This document shows positions 54,249 to 64,000 of a DNA stretch of 64,000 nucleotides, in pieces (within the stretch, counting starts at the first letter, position 1; the number at the start of each line of letters is the position of its first letter). Location: the NCBI RefSeq assembly GCF_905147365.1, contig NC_056425.1, positions 4,409,501-4,473,500 of the forward strand. The letters run 5' to 3'. The notes under the pieces are model-generated. The model saw nothing but the letters and a program-made list of their open reading frames with translations. It was not told where the DNA came from and made no database searches. The stretch comes from Aricia agestis (Eukaryota; Arthropoda; Insecta; Lepidoptera; Lycaenidae). Position numbers and translations under genes: made by a program.

Positions 54249-56032
54249 AAAGGTTTCAAAATCATTCCTTTTTCCCCTTCATTCATTCATTTCATTGTTA
54301 GCGCCATTTTGAAAAAAATCTACCATAAAAATTTAAATGTTATTTTGTTTCCTTGAGTAGATATACTCAGCACCAATTTCTCTAAGCTTAATCATATTAC
54401 TATCTCACTCTTTTTATTATTATCTCATTCTATTTACTTAGTAACAACAAAGGAGGTAAGACAAAATATTTAACCCAGCACGGCGTCGCGTTGGTTAAAA
54501 ATATAGCAAAGTGTTTTTCAAATTACGACTTTTTAAGTTTATTATAATCGTGTATAAAATCTGGGCAATGTAAAGGGATTACTAAGGTTTTTGGCCTACG
54601 AAACTAATCGTTAATCTATGGGCGCACGCAACGCGGGATTTCCCCTGATAAACATTTCGTTCGGAATCAGTAATATGACGTCATAAAAATAGCTTAAGGG
54701 CTGACTACATGCTGCACTTTATACAGTCTGTTTCTTTTTATTGTAAATGAAAAGGGAAATCTCTACGTTCGGATAGATTAATTTGTAAGTCTTTTATAAA
54801 TAAACATAAAGATTTGAATGTCTTGGTGAAAGTATACCTTCTGGCTAATTTTTTATTAATATAACAATTATTACAGGAAATCCTAACACTTTTTAATTAT
54901 AAATGCGACGTCTTACCCAGTTGTCCCTTATTCATTCAATTGAATGGTATCAATCAATGAATGCGGTAGTCATTCAATCGAATCACAGAGTAATGACTGC
55001 GACATATCCATAACTTATACAAACTTTCAGCTTTACATGAAATGCAGGACTATGTAATGGACGCTTTACCCCAATACCCATTACGCTGAATCGAGGCAGT
55101 GAGGCGGTAAACATTGCGCGTTCAGACGAAATGAGTCTTGTGATTTCGCTAACCTCAGCCCCGCTGATACGGAAATGTATAAAGAGCATTGAGAAATAAA
55201 CATAGTAATTTAGCAATATAATAAAGAATCATCTCTATTATTAGGGTAATACTTTTTTTTCGAAAGGGTCTAAGCTATAACTGGTCTGGTTAAGACCATG
55301 GTAATTTAATCGTGGCTATATTCTATCTATCGCTAGTTGGTTTGGATATAAACAATGGGGCCTGGCCCCCCTCCCCTAAAGTCACACGTGTGACATTCTA
55401 ATCGGGCAATATTGGGGTAGGGTAATACGTTTTAGGTAAGCGCAAGCAAGCTTTCAATAAAAAAAAGGAAACTTTATCGAGCTATTTTACGTCCATAATA
55501 AACAACCTAATTTTGAGTTTTCCCTTTTTTTGAACAACGATCCAAGATTTGTAATTTATTAAGAAAAAGGATGGTGGGAGTTTAATAAACTAACAACAAC
55601 AATAATATTGTACTCTTAACGTAAGGCAGCCCCTAAACCTACAATAATATTGAACAATATTTTTATTGAACAATTTATTTTAAAATTTTGTAGATCCGCC
55701 TAGGAATAAACTTCTCAGAATATACAAAAAGTTTAGGACCCTATTACTAAGTTTCTGTCTCTCACTAAACTATATTCTGTACTTGAAAATGTATGCACTT
55801 CTGTTTCACCCAATTTTGCTCGACTTTATAAAGTCCACCACAGTATAAAACTCCAATATCATTGAGAGTGGACGTCAATGGACTATGTTACTTCACAAGA
55901 TTAATTGCCCAGTACAGAATACCGAGAATTCTTTTAGCATCGCTACTGGAAATTCTGCAAGTCGTTAAATTTCGAGTCTACTTTACCGATTAAGGCGAAG
56001 CTTACTAAAATGTATTTTGGAAATAAGCAGAG
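54249..56032. other. Long unassigned AT-rich stretch
   Basis: No recognised gene or repeat. The minus-strand open frame at 54983-55216 has no motif. Confidence 0.4.
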
Positions 56033-56228
56033 CCTGTATCCAAGACCTTTTTTATCGCTTCTTTTTATATATTAGAATCGCCGATCAAAATGTATGGAAT
56101 TGACATAAGACGAGTCAAACATCAAGTCATATTAAAGAAATACTTATTAAAGTAAATTACAATTGTAAACATTTTGATCGACGATTCTATAAAGAAGCCA
56201 TAAAGAAAATTTCTTGGGTAAAGGGCCT
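56033..56228. mobile_element. GCCAAGAC-family MITE copy
   Basis: CCAAGACCTTTTTTATCGCT, TAGAATCGCCGATCAAAATG on the left; GATCGACGATTCTATAAAGA and TCTTGGGTAAAGGGCC on the right. Confidence 0.78.
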
Positions 56229-56340
56229 TTCCTTTGTATCGTCTTTCTATGTTAAACTAATTGTATCATTATATTATGTTGCATGTGTAAAATAAATGTG
56301 TTGATAAAATAATTATTTCATGTGTTAAATAAAATAAATA

Positions 56341-56627
56341 AAAAACCGGCCAAGTGCGAGTTGGACTCGCTCATGAAGGGTTCCGCAGCAGCAATAAGGT
56401 TTATTTCTATTAAATTAAAAGGTTTTTGATTTATTTTTTTAGGTCAGTTGATTTAATGAAAGTTAAATTAAGGTTTACCATTTATGACGTATAAAAAAAA
56501 ACTACTTGCTAGATCTCGTTCAAACTAATTTTAGTTGGTAGTTTTTTATAGTAATGTACATCATATATTTTTTTTAGAATTATCATGCCCCTTCCGTTTT
56601 TGCCATTTGGCTACGGAACCCTAAAAA
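56341..56627 (+). mobile_element. Family F repeat, copy 4
   Basis: AACCGGCCAAGTGCGAGTTG, GAAGGGTTCCGCAGC on the left and TTTGGCTACGGAACCCTAAA on the right. Confidence 0.8.
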
Positions 56628-56715
56628 GCCAAGACTGTGGCCAAGACAAAGGGTTATGTCTTTGTAACGGTTATACTACTGGCCCGATTTTAAGTAATGA
56701 GGTTTTAATAGATTA

Positions 56716-57264
56716 CTTATATAGCCTATGACGTCGGCCGCGCCATCATTAAGGTGACGCATTGATAATTTGGCTGCAGCGATATCGATTTTTCTCAACA
56801 ATGGCTAAAGCTAAGAAATTAAAGTTCATTGTCAGTATTCATCATGTCTTTGTCTTTGAATTACCTATAGCATAACACGATTGGTCGACTTTTATAACAC
56901 ATACTAATTAATCAAAAATACCTCTATAAAAACAGGGATTCTAATTTTGCCAACAGAGGAGACCGATTTAAGCTTCCAAAATATAGATTATAAATATAGA
57001 TTAGTTCAAGTATATATTAAAAATATAGATTAGTTGAAGCATACACTATAATTTGCCCATAGCTTATATGAAATATATATTTAATATATGGTTTTTAAAT
57101 TACGCGACAAAAACCATTTTGTCGCTTACGCCCTTTCCATTTCTTGTTTGGCCTTGTCCCGGCCTCTCATAGAGAACAAGCGATCTAAAACATATCGAAA
57201 ACGATTTTTTACTTTAACGCGGCGTCACCTTAAATGATGCCACGGCCCACGGGTCACGTCATAG
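56716..57264. mobile_element. MITE with CTATGACGT ends
   Basis: CTATGACGTCGGCCGCGCCA, TCATTAAGGTGACGC on the left and GCGTCACCTTAAATGATG, CACGTCATAG on the right form imperfect inverted ends of about 40 bp. The target duplication is unclear. Confidence 0.7.
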
Positions 57265-57371
57265 ACTATTTATATATTTTTATTTTGTGTAGGATTACGT
57301 AGTCAGGTTAATACTTTTAAAACTTATTACTTGTTGTAATTTGGTAAGTACTAGCCAAAGGTATTAATAAA

Positions 57372-57733
57372 ATGGTCCAACTCGCACACGAAGGTCCATG
57401 CATTCCGTGCGTCCGTAGAGCAAAAATTGGTAAAAGATGTATTTTTCGTACGGGATTATTTATTTATTTATTTTATTTTAATATTGATTATTAAAGTACA
57501 TAATTATATGCAATTGAGAGAGAGAGAATAGCAAAAAAATTACGTTTGTCTTATGACAGCCCCCCTTAAATAGTTAATTTATAGGTATTTTGTTTTTAAT
57601 ATTTGTTGTTATAGCGGCAACAGATATACACAATCTGTGAAAATTTCAGAAATCTAGCTATAGCGGTTTTGAGACATCGAAGTCTTAGAAATAGTGTCCT
57701 GTTTTTACCCTTCGGGTACGGAAACCTAAAAAT
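57372..57733 (+). mobile_element. Family F repeat, copy 5 (diverged)
   Basis: GTCCAACTCGCACACGAAGG, GAAATCTAGCTATAGCGG, TTTTACCCTTCGGGTACGGA. Confidence 0.65.
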
Positions 57734-57776
57734 TAACATCGGAAAATGATTATGAAAAAAACAAAAGATCCATACT

Positions 57777-57990
57777 TCAATACTAAAATCATAAATGCGA
57801 AAGTATGTCTGTCTGTCTGTCTGTCTTCACGCCTGTTAGTATGGAGATACTTTGAGTTCGAAAAAAGGACAAGGGAAAATGTACCCGTTTTTTCCCCGGA
57901 AAAATGTACGGTTATCACGTGATAAACTAATTTTGGTGCAACCATAGACTAAGGAAAGTTCAAAATATACAACGGAGTTTCAGGCATCAT
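57777..57990 (+). mobile_element. Helitron family A, rearranged copy
   Basis: AATCATAAATGCGAAAGTAT, (GTCT)5, GTATGGAGATACTTTGAGTT, AAATGTACGGTTATCACG, then CAACGGAGTTTCAGGCATCATCT with an insertion before the 3' end. Confidence 0.7.
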
Positions 57991-59297
57991 CTATTCATCA
58001 AGTAGTATATTACATGATTTATGACAATAACGAAGAAAAACAAAACAGATACTTAATATTAAATCATACCCCTGCTTCGGATAAAAATCTGGTTCCCGTT
58101 AAGACTAGTTCAGACATAACCCTGACTTTATTTACGGTTCCCGTCTCCAGTTATTTCTGGCCCGGATTTCATTAACCCGGGTCTCGAGCCGGGCCCCGGG
58201 GATGTTATTTACTTCCCGTATCGGTATGAATTACACAGATTTGTAATTTATAGATGATCGCCCAGTAAACAAGAGCACAAAGTAATTAACTTATGCCTAT
58301 ATATCTTTATCATTTTAATTAAGTAATTTAATTACAAATTTCATTCAATCTTAAATAATCTAAGTTTTTGCTTTGGGAATTTTTATGTAAATTTAGTGTT
58401 GATTGAAAGTTAAAGTGCTGTAATATTATGCACTTTTACTTTATTAAATGGAAATAAAAACTTAAAATGTAGACCTGTTTATTATTGAAATACCTGTGAA
58501 AAGGATTAAGAGAATAAGAGATCGCCCAATGTTAAAAATTCGACCATAATTATAAGTTTCAATGCTATTATACCATGATCTGAAGGCAAATTTTGATGGA
58601 AGATTTTCCAAAAATTTCACACACGCAGAATCAGTCTCTATAAGGAAAAAAAAGGATCAAAATATTTTATTCCAATCACCCCGGTATTGCTAGACTCAAT
58701 TCCTTTTCTCACTTTTTGCCATCAGATCCTGGTAGACCTATAATATTCTATTACCAAAATATTGACTTTCTTCTTCTTCTTTTGGTTCCCCGTTTAAAGT
58801 ATTGATTATTTCAGATTTGATAAAAAAACAACAATCCATTTTTAATTTGACAACAGACTTCAACCATGAATAAAAGAGTATTTAATTCGTGTGTATAGGC
58901 TTGTCAATCAAAATCTCCTAGTGTGTGTGTTGTAGTGTGTGTAATGTTTTATTTGTTAAAAAAATGTATGATAAAAGCATAATTTCAAAATAATATTAGC
59001 TCGATAGCTGTGCAAAGTTTCATTCACCTACGTTTCCGCATTTTTCGTCAAAAGCGATCCAAAGTTTTTCGCTCGCGTATAGATGACACAGTATTTTAAA
59101 CACACTTCTTATACTGTTATATGACAAGTTACAATAAAAAGTGAACGTAACATAATATAAATACTAGGTAATTTTTATTATTCCTTACGTTTAACGATGT
59201 AGATCTTATACTATGTTTTATATGTAATGACTGTAGCAGCAGGTGGCCAGTGAATTGTATAGTTTGTAAAGTTATTCCTGATCTTTAGCTGTCTTTA
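57991..59297. other. Mostly unassigned; repeat piece at 58620-58738
   Basis: 58620-58738 is the inverse of the unnamed repeat at 53380-53490 (AATCACCCCGGTATTGCTAG). 58170-58205 is GC-rich. No gene is recognised. Confidence 0.4.
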
Positions 59298-59385
59298 GAC
59301 TTTGTCTGCCATTTGACTTTTCAAATATGCCAGGCAACAACCGGCAAACCTTATATTGAAAAGTTTCATGGCAGACAAAAACAAC
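59298..59385. repeat. Short fold-back, TTTGTCTGCCAT arms
   Basis: TTTGTCTGCCATTTGACTTTTC and GAAAAGTTTCATGGCAGACAAA are imperfect inverse arms 25-27 bp long around a 35-bp loop. Confidence 0.65.
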
Positions 59386-59500
59386 GGATCTTGAATATTC
59401 GCTAAGTAACTGAATACAACATCAGTGTGTGTCTAAACACACCGATTTTCACGGCGGAAATTCCGCATGATTACGTCAGCAATGTCAAACGCATACAATA

Positions 59501-59976
59501 AGGCTGCCTTCACATTAAGTCGCGAGGGAGAGCCATGCTTCGGCACGAATGTGCCGGCTCGACCGGAGAAATACCACGTCCTCACAGAAAACCGGCGTGA
59601 AACAGCGCTTCCGCTGTGTTTCGCCGAGTAAGTGAGTTTACCGGAGGCCCAATCCCCTACCCTTTTCCTTTCCCTACCCTCCCTTATTTCCTTCCGTACC
59701 CTCCCTTATTCCCTTCCATACCCTCCCCTATTCCCTTCCCTACCCTCCCCTATTACCCCTTAGAAGGCCGGCAACGCACCTGCAGCTCTTCTGATGCTGC
59801 GAGTGTCCATGGGCAACGGAAGTTGCTTTCCATCAGGTGACTCGTTTGCTCGTTTGCCCCCTTATTTCATAAAAAAAAAAGAGTAGTGCTAAAAGTTAAA
59901 ACGAGCCGCGCGGCTCGTTTTAGTATAGAAGTCGCGCGGCTGCCGCACTACTCGTGATTTAATGTGAAGGCAGCCT
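59501..59976. mobile_element. Middle MITE of the nest, AGGCTGCCTTCACATTAA ends
   Basis: AGGCTGCCTTCACATTAA on the left and TTAATGTGAAGGCAGCCT on the right are perfect inverted ends. A 26-bp perfect palindrome lies at 59897-59922 (centre GAGCCGCGCGGCTC). Confidence 0.87.
59527..59879 (+). mobile_element. SINE G, innermost of the nest
   Basis: GGAGAGCCATGCTTCGGCAC, then the pyrimidine tract (59655-59760) with four or more CCCTACCCTCCCCTATT-like units, then CATCAGGTGACTCGTTTGCT and TTATTTCATAAAAAAAAAA. Confidence 0.9.
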
Positions 59977-60269
59977 TTAACGCGACGGAATTTCCGTATG
60001 GTAAAATAATTCCGTATGGAAATTCGGCATAGACACGAGAAACTATGTTGCACTATATGATCCTCTCTTGTCACAGCTAAAACTATCGTTTTTCACTAAA
60101 TATCTCTATACATTTCATCTCATTCAGTTTAGCCGTTAAGGGTGACAGACAGACAAACTTTCGTATTTATAATATAAGTAAGAATTCGCACCGGTTAAAG
60201 AGAACTAGGGACCATTAAATGCAGATGTTTAATCAAGGAATACGTCGCAATACACCCATTGTTCACAAG

Positions 60270-60346
60270 TGGGAAGTGGAAGTGGGACGAGTCGGTAGTG
60301 TGGGACGAGTTGATAATGTGGAACGAGTCGTGGTGTGGGACGAGTA
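60270..60346. repeat. Degenerate GTGGGACGAGT minisatellite
   Basis: GTGGGACGAGT/GTGGAACGAGT occurs four times with 20-22 bp spacing between 60280 and 60346. Confidence 0.75.
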
Positions 60347-60436
60347 ATTATACGTAAGACGAAGCCTTTGGGACGCTGCACTCCTGACCTGATTAAAATA
60401 AGTATCCCCATTCTTGCTGCGTGTTGACAATTTATA

Positions 60437-60632
60437 TAAATACTAATACTATGAATTCGAATGTCTGTCTGTTTCTTCTTTACGCTGAAACCGCTGAACC
60501 GATATTGCTAAAATTTGGTAAGAATGGAGATAAGTACTTTGATTTCCGCGTACATATGATACTTTGTATCCAGTAATAATATATGGATTAGGCATAAAAG
60601 AATTTTGACGCAACGGGTGCCTTCTGGTAAAA
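60437..60632 (+). mobile_element. Helitron family A, diverged
   Basis: AATACTAATACTATGAATTC, GTCTGTCTGTTTCTTCTTTA, CGCTGAAACCGCTGAACCGA and GACGCAACGGGTGCCTTCTG in order. Confidence 0.65.
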
Positions 60633-60809
60633 AGTTACGCAGTAAGCTATTCTATGCTTGCTCCTTGTCTGTCCGTCGAGTAACTCCAACGTATCAGACA
60701 AAGTCTAGCATTGTATAGTGTGTTAACATTGAAGTGAAAACTTCTATAAAAGCGTTGTGACTTGTGCCTTTTTGAACTGTTTATAAAATCTTGAACTCGC
60801 GCTGGTCGA

Positions 60810-60840
60810 ACGTAACGTAACGTAACGTAACGTAACGTAA
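60810..60840. repeat. (CGTAA)6 microsatellite
   Basis: Six perfect CGTAA units. Confidence 0.95.
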
Positions 60841-60850
60841 GAGATTTTTG

Positions 60851-60960
60851 ACCCCCGACAAAAAGAGGGGTATTATAAGTTTGAATGTCTATTTGTGTGT
60901 GTGTGTGTGTGTGTGTGTCCGTATCATCCAGACGAGTTTTTGATCTAGATTGTTTTTTTT
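60851..60960. repeat. Repeat end with (GT)n
   Basis: ACCCCCGACAAAAAGAGGGG with TATTATAAGTTTGA is a repeat end I remember from Lepidoptera. It is followed by (GT) of about 12 units at 60894-60918. Confidence 0.5.
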
Positions 60961-61610
60961 AAAGCTAAAACTCCGAAACCGAGAAAATAGCCATAATTCA
61001 TCATCACACGCTGAACAATTTCAAGGGCTTTTTAAATTCCTTAAATTATGTTATCTGTTACATACTTACATCCTAAATTTGAGTTTTGAATCTGGTAACT
61101 CATTAATTGAACAACGATTTTCCGGACTTCGTTTTTCGAATATCACAATATACAAAATGACAGCACAACTGTTATGACTGCAATAAGTGAAATATATTAA
61201 TGAATGCGAATATCAGAACTGCAGAACTGCACTGCGACGGTATTTCGACACCGTTGGGAACATTAACACTGAACAATCTTTATAAATTGTTAAACTGAAA
61301 TTTATTGCTTCTACGATTTTTCTACAGCAAAGGCGGTCCTTTTGGTGCAATAAAAAAGATTACATAAAGAAAAAGTTTTGAATTACAACAGTGTTAGTTA
61401 AAAAACTTGCTTTATGTGAAGTAATTTCGATATTTAATATCTGCTTGGCATATTAAAAATTGTACTGATTGACCTTATTTTTTTTTTACCTTATTTACAG
61501 CGTCATATCGAATAGAAATTTCTGTTTATTATGTTTACAAGAAAATGCCATCAAAGTAGTAGAAAGCTTTCTTATATAATCGCCTAAGCCTTAATAGATA
61601 AATATAAATA
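60961..61610. other. No recognised feature
   Basis: AT-rich; the 75-codon frame at 60950-61177 has no motif. Confidence 0.4.
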
Positions 61611-61846
61611 TACGAGCTTTTGCCCGCAGCTTCGCTCGCGTTAAAAAGTATTATTATGTAAGTACAAACTTTCATCCCCTATTTTAACCCCTTGGAGGTG
61701 GAATTGTTCAAAATCCTTTCTTAGCGGATGCCTACGTCATAATATCTACCTGCATACCAAATTTCAGCCCGATCGGTCCAGTGGTTTGGGCTGTGCGTTG
61801 ATAGATCACCATGTCAGTCAGTCACCTTTGAGTTTTATATATTACG
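61611..61846 (-). mobile_element. Helitron family B copy, first of an abutting pair
   Basis: ACGAGCTTTTGCCCGCAGCT to CACCTTTGAGTTTTATATAT. It differs from its neighbour by several substitutions. Confidence 0.78.
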
Positions 61847-62070
61847 AGCTTTTGCCCGCGGCTTCGCTCGCGTTAAGAAGTATTATTATATACAAACTTT
61901 CATCCCCTATTTGAACCCCTTGGGGTTGGAATTTATCAAAATCCTTTCTTAGCGGATGCCTACGTCATAACATCTACCTGCATGCCAAATTTCAGCCCGA
62001 TCCGTCTAGTGGTTTGGGCTGTGCGTTGATAGATCACTATGTCAATCAGTCAGTCACCTTTGCGTTTTAT
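61847..62070 (-). mobile_element. Helitron family B copy, second of an abutting pair
   Basis: ACGAGCTTTTGCCCGCGGCT to CACCTTTGCGTTTTATAATA, directly joined to the preceding copy and followed by the end of Helitron C copy 3. Confidence 0.8.
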
Positions 62071-62076
62071 AATATA

Positions 62077-63224
62077 CTAGATGTCCCGCGCGGCTTCGCC
62101 CGCGTAAATTAGAAATTTTACAGAATCCGTAGGTACATTTTCCCATAAAAAATATTTCCCCCGTTTTTCCCACATTTTCCTGAGTTTCTTCTGTCGTATT
62201 AGTCTTAGAGTAATAATATAATATAACCTTCTCGATAAATGATGAGTCTTACTCGATAAATGATCTATCTAACACTGAGATAAGTTTTTAAATCGGACCT
62301 GTAGTTTCTGAGATTGACGCGTTCAAGCAAACATACTCTTCAGGTTTATAATATTAGGTAGATATAGATTTTTTTTAATTATCGCTTGACAAACTCGAGT
62401 CTCGATCTAAAAGACTATGAAATGGTATAATATGGTAGTGATGATGATGATGATGATGATGAAGAATGTAATTTGCATAGTAGCATATGCTTTCTGTTCT
62501 TAAAACAACGCCGAAACTCCCAAACTTGTATCTATAAAGAATCAGGAGTTACCTCAGCACCTTCCGAACCACGGTATACCAGGTATATCTCGGTGCAAAA
62601 TCTTACTTGTTGGTAGCATATGCTTAGAATACTTCTCACGAAACCGAAGTCACCATATGTTTCCCTATAAGTTTTGAGGAGTTCCCTCGATTACTTATGG
62701 ATCCTTCATCAGATCACCACTTTTCTGAATATAATACCAAATTGGGATGATACCCTATATACCAAAAAAAAATTTTGAAAATCGGTTAACAAACGGCGGA
62801 GTAATCGTTGAATATAAGAAAACGAACATAACACCTCCCCCATTTTGAAAGTTGGTTAAAATTGTAGCCTATGTGTTATTTATTTAATATTTTAATCAGC
62901 ACATGAATTGAATAACAAAATTTTTTTCAAATTAATCGTAGCACCATCTGTCAGGACAAACTAAAATTGAAATAGAATAATATTGAATGCGATGATAGCG
63001 CCGTCCGCCGGATCTAATGTAAAACATTCCAAAATCAACAACTCCTTATAAATAAGAAATTAATTGAAAAAACATTTTCCAGTAGACCAAACTGTAAATC
63101 TAAACCATTCTCGAATCTCCACGAACACACACAAAAAATTTCATCAAAATTGGTCCAGTCGTTTAGGAGGAGTTCAGTCACATACACACGCACACAAGAA
63201 ATATATATATTAAGATATATAGAT
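62077..63224 (-). mobile_element. Helitron family C, copy 3
   Basis: The 3' end at 62077 (CTAGATGTCCCGCGCGGCTT in plus reading, CTAG first) with the same hairpin as copies 1 and 2. The (ATG)n tract is at 62436-62463. It is co-linear with copy 1 to about 63014. Upstream, ACTGAACTCCTCCTAAACG and TTCTTGTGTGCGTGTG (minus strand) look like its true 5' part. The 5' boundary at about 63224 is approximate. Confidence 0.75.
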
Positions 63225-63663
63225 TATAGATATAGAATTATATAGATATAGATTATCATCTATTATGCGATTAAATATACAAATAGCTTTTACATAAATG
63301 TTGATATTATCGCTTTATAGTAATTACTAACTTAGTTATGACAACCCTTAAGAAAATGCTCGAAAACTTTTTGATCCGCAGAACTTATAAATTAAAGTGA
63401 ATAAAATATATTTAGCTGCAGCGCGGTGCGAGCCGGGATACTTTCGCCGGCCACTTCCCTCCCTTATAAATACTTGAGCACTTGGATATTACCTTTGGAA
63501 ATACTTGTGTTCGGACGATATATTATTTAGGGAGTTACGCCGGTTGTTCATCGCCACCGTCACCGACAAACATTCAAATACAGGCGAAGCCGCACTAATG
63601 TGACGTGTCACACGTCGTGTGGTGACAACGACGCGACATCTCACTTCCATAGAACTAACTAAC
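63225..63663. other. No recognised feature
   Basis: Nothing recognised. Confidence 0.35.
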
Positions 63664-63822
63664 GGCCGTTCCCAATATTTGATCTATCTCTGGTTTTGCC
63701 CTACTAGAGATAGGAATAGCTCACATTAGACATTAGTGACATATTATATTTTATGGCAATTGTGAGATATTTCTATCTCTAGTAGGGCAAAACCAGAGAT
63801 AGATTGAATATTGGGAACGGCC
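63664..63822. mobile_element. Fold-back MITE, GGCCGTTCCCAA family, copy 2
   Basis: GGCCGTTCCCAATATTTGAT with its inverse at the right (ATTGAATATTGGGAACGGCC). Arms of about 60 bp, nearly identical to 48519-48673. Confidence 0.9.
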
Positions 63823-63850
63823 GCAAGTAATAATAACTAAGTAAACTAAG

Positions 63851-64000
63851 ACTGTTTTGCACCAACTAACTTTAAATTTAACTTTAACTACAATGCGAAA
63901 TGTCAAATCTTTGGTTAAAGTTAAAAATGGAGGCCATCAAGACGCCATATTTAACCATAACAATAGAGCTCGACAAGGTCTTAAATGCATGTGGCGAAAA
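63851..64000. mobile_element. Partial MITE of the GGTTGCACC family, cut by the window end
   Basis: GACTGTTTTGCACCAACTAA, TTTAACTTTAACTACAATGC and GGTTAAAGTTAAAAATGG match the left half of 54053-54248. The element runs toward or past the window end. Confidence 0.6.

Larger units (their letters stand above)
59430..60036. mobile_element. Outer MITE of a three-layer nest
   Basis: GTGTCTAAACACACCG on the left and TCGGCATAGACAC on the right. The interior AATGTCAAACGCATACAATA and AACGCGACGGAA align with 48344-48512 across the inserted block 59501-59976. Confidence 0.7.

Overview
The window looks like a piece of a lepidopteran (butterfly or moth) nuclear genome. It is AT-rich, has no prokaryote-style gene packing, and is crowded with repeats I recognise from Lepidoptera: Helitrons with a small 3' hairpin and a CTAG end that carry (GTCY)n or (ATC)n microsatellites, tRNA-derived SINEs, and many short inverted-repeat elements (MITEs). 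Family names come from memory and sequence logic; no database was searched. I see no intact host protein gene.

Layout. 1-5265 is a 182-bp satellite, about 29 monomers, with part of an 8-monomer higher-order repeat. 5600-9140 holds a Helitron, a Harbinger-like MITE with 56-bp terminal repeats and a Helitron split by a hAT-like MITE. 9.1-12.2 kb has SINE and Helitron pieces. 12.2-13.07 kb is a 94-bp x 9 minisatellite. 13-34 kb is a mosaic of MITEs, SINEs and Helitrons, including a hAT-like element split by a SINE, a 38-bp palindrome at a Helitron end, a THAP-like exon remnant and two abutting Harbinger-like MITEs. 34962-39152 is the most gene-like part. 39-64 kb is again a repeat mosaic with several nests, a LINE fragment, abutting Helitrons and long fold-back elements.

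The main object is a 4.19-kb DNA transposon bounded by 23-bp perfect terminal inverted repeats. On the minus strand it carries one gene with a probable untranslated first exon and three introns in all. The gene encoded a protein of roughly 790 residues with a Ser-rich N-terminal part, a basic patch, Cys clusters and an ordered D...D...E set in family-like motifs (FDNCTGQNKN, GHTQNEADNVHSLIE). I read it as the transposase-like protein of an insect family usually annotated only as uncharacterised (DUF7869-type, from memory). This copy is dead, with two nonsense codons and four frameshifts.

The elements do not form a pathway. They record layers of insertion. Several elements are confirmed internally by target-site duplications (TTA/TAA for Harbinger-like, 8 bp for hAT-like, TTAA for one element), and many are nested, which gives relative ages.
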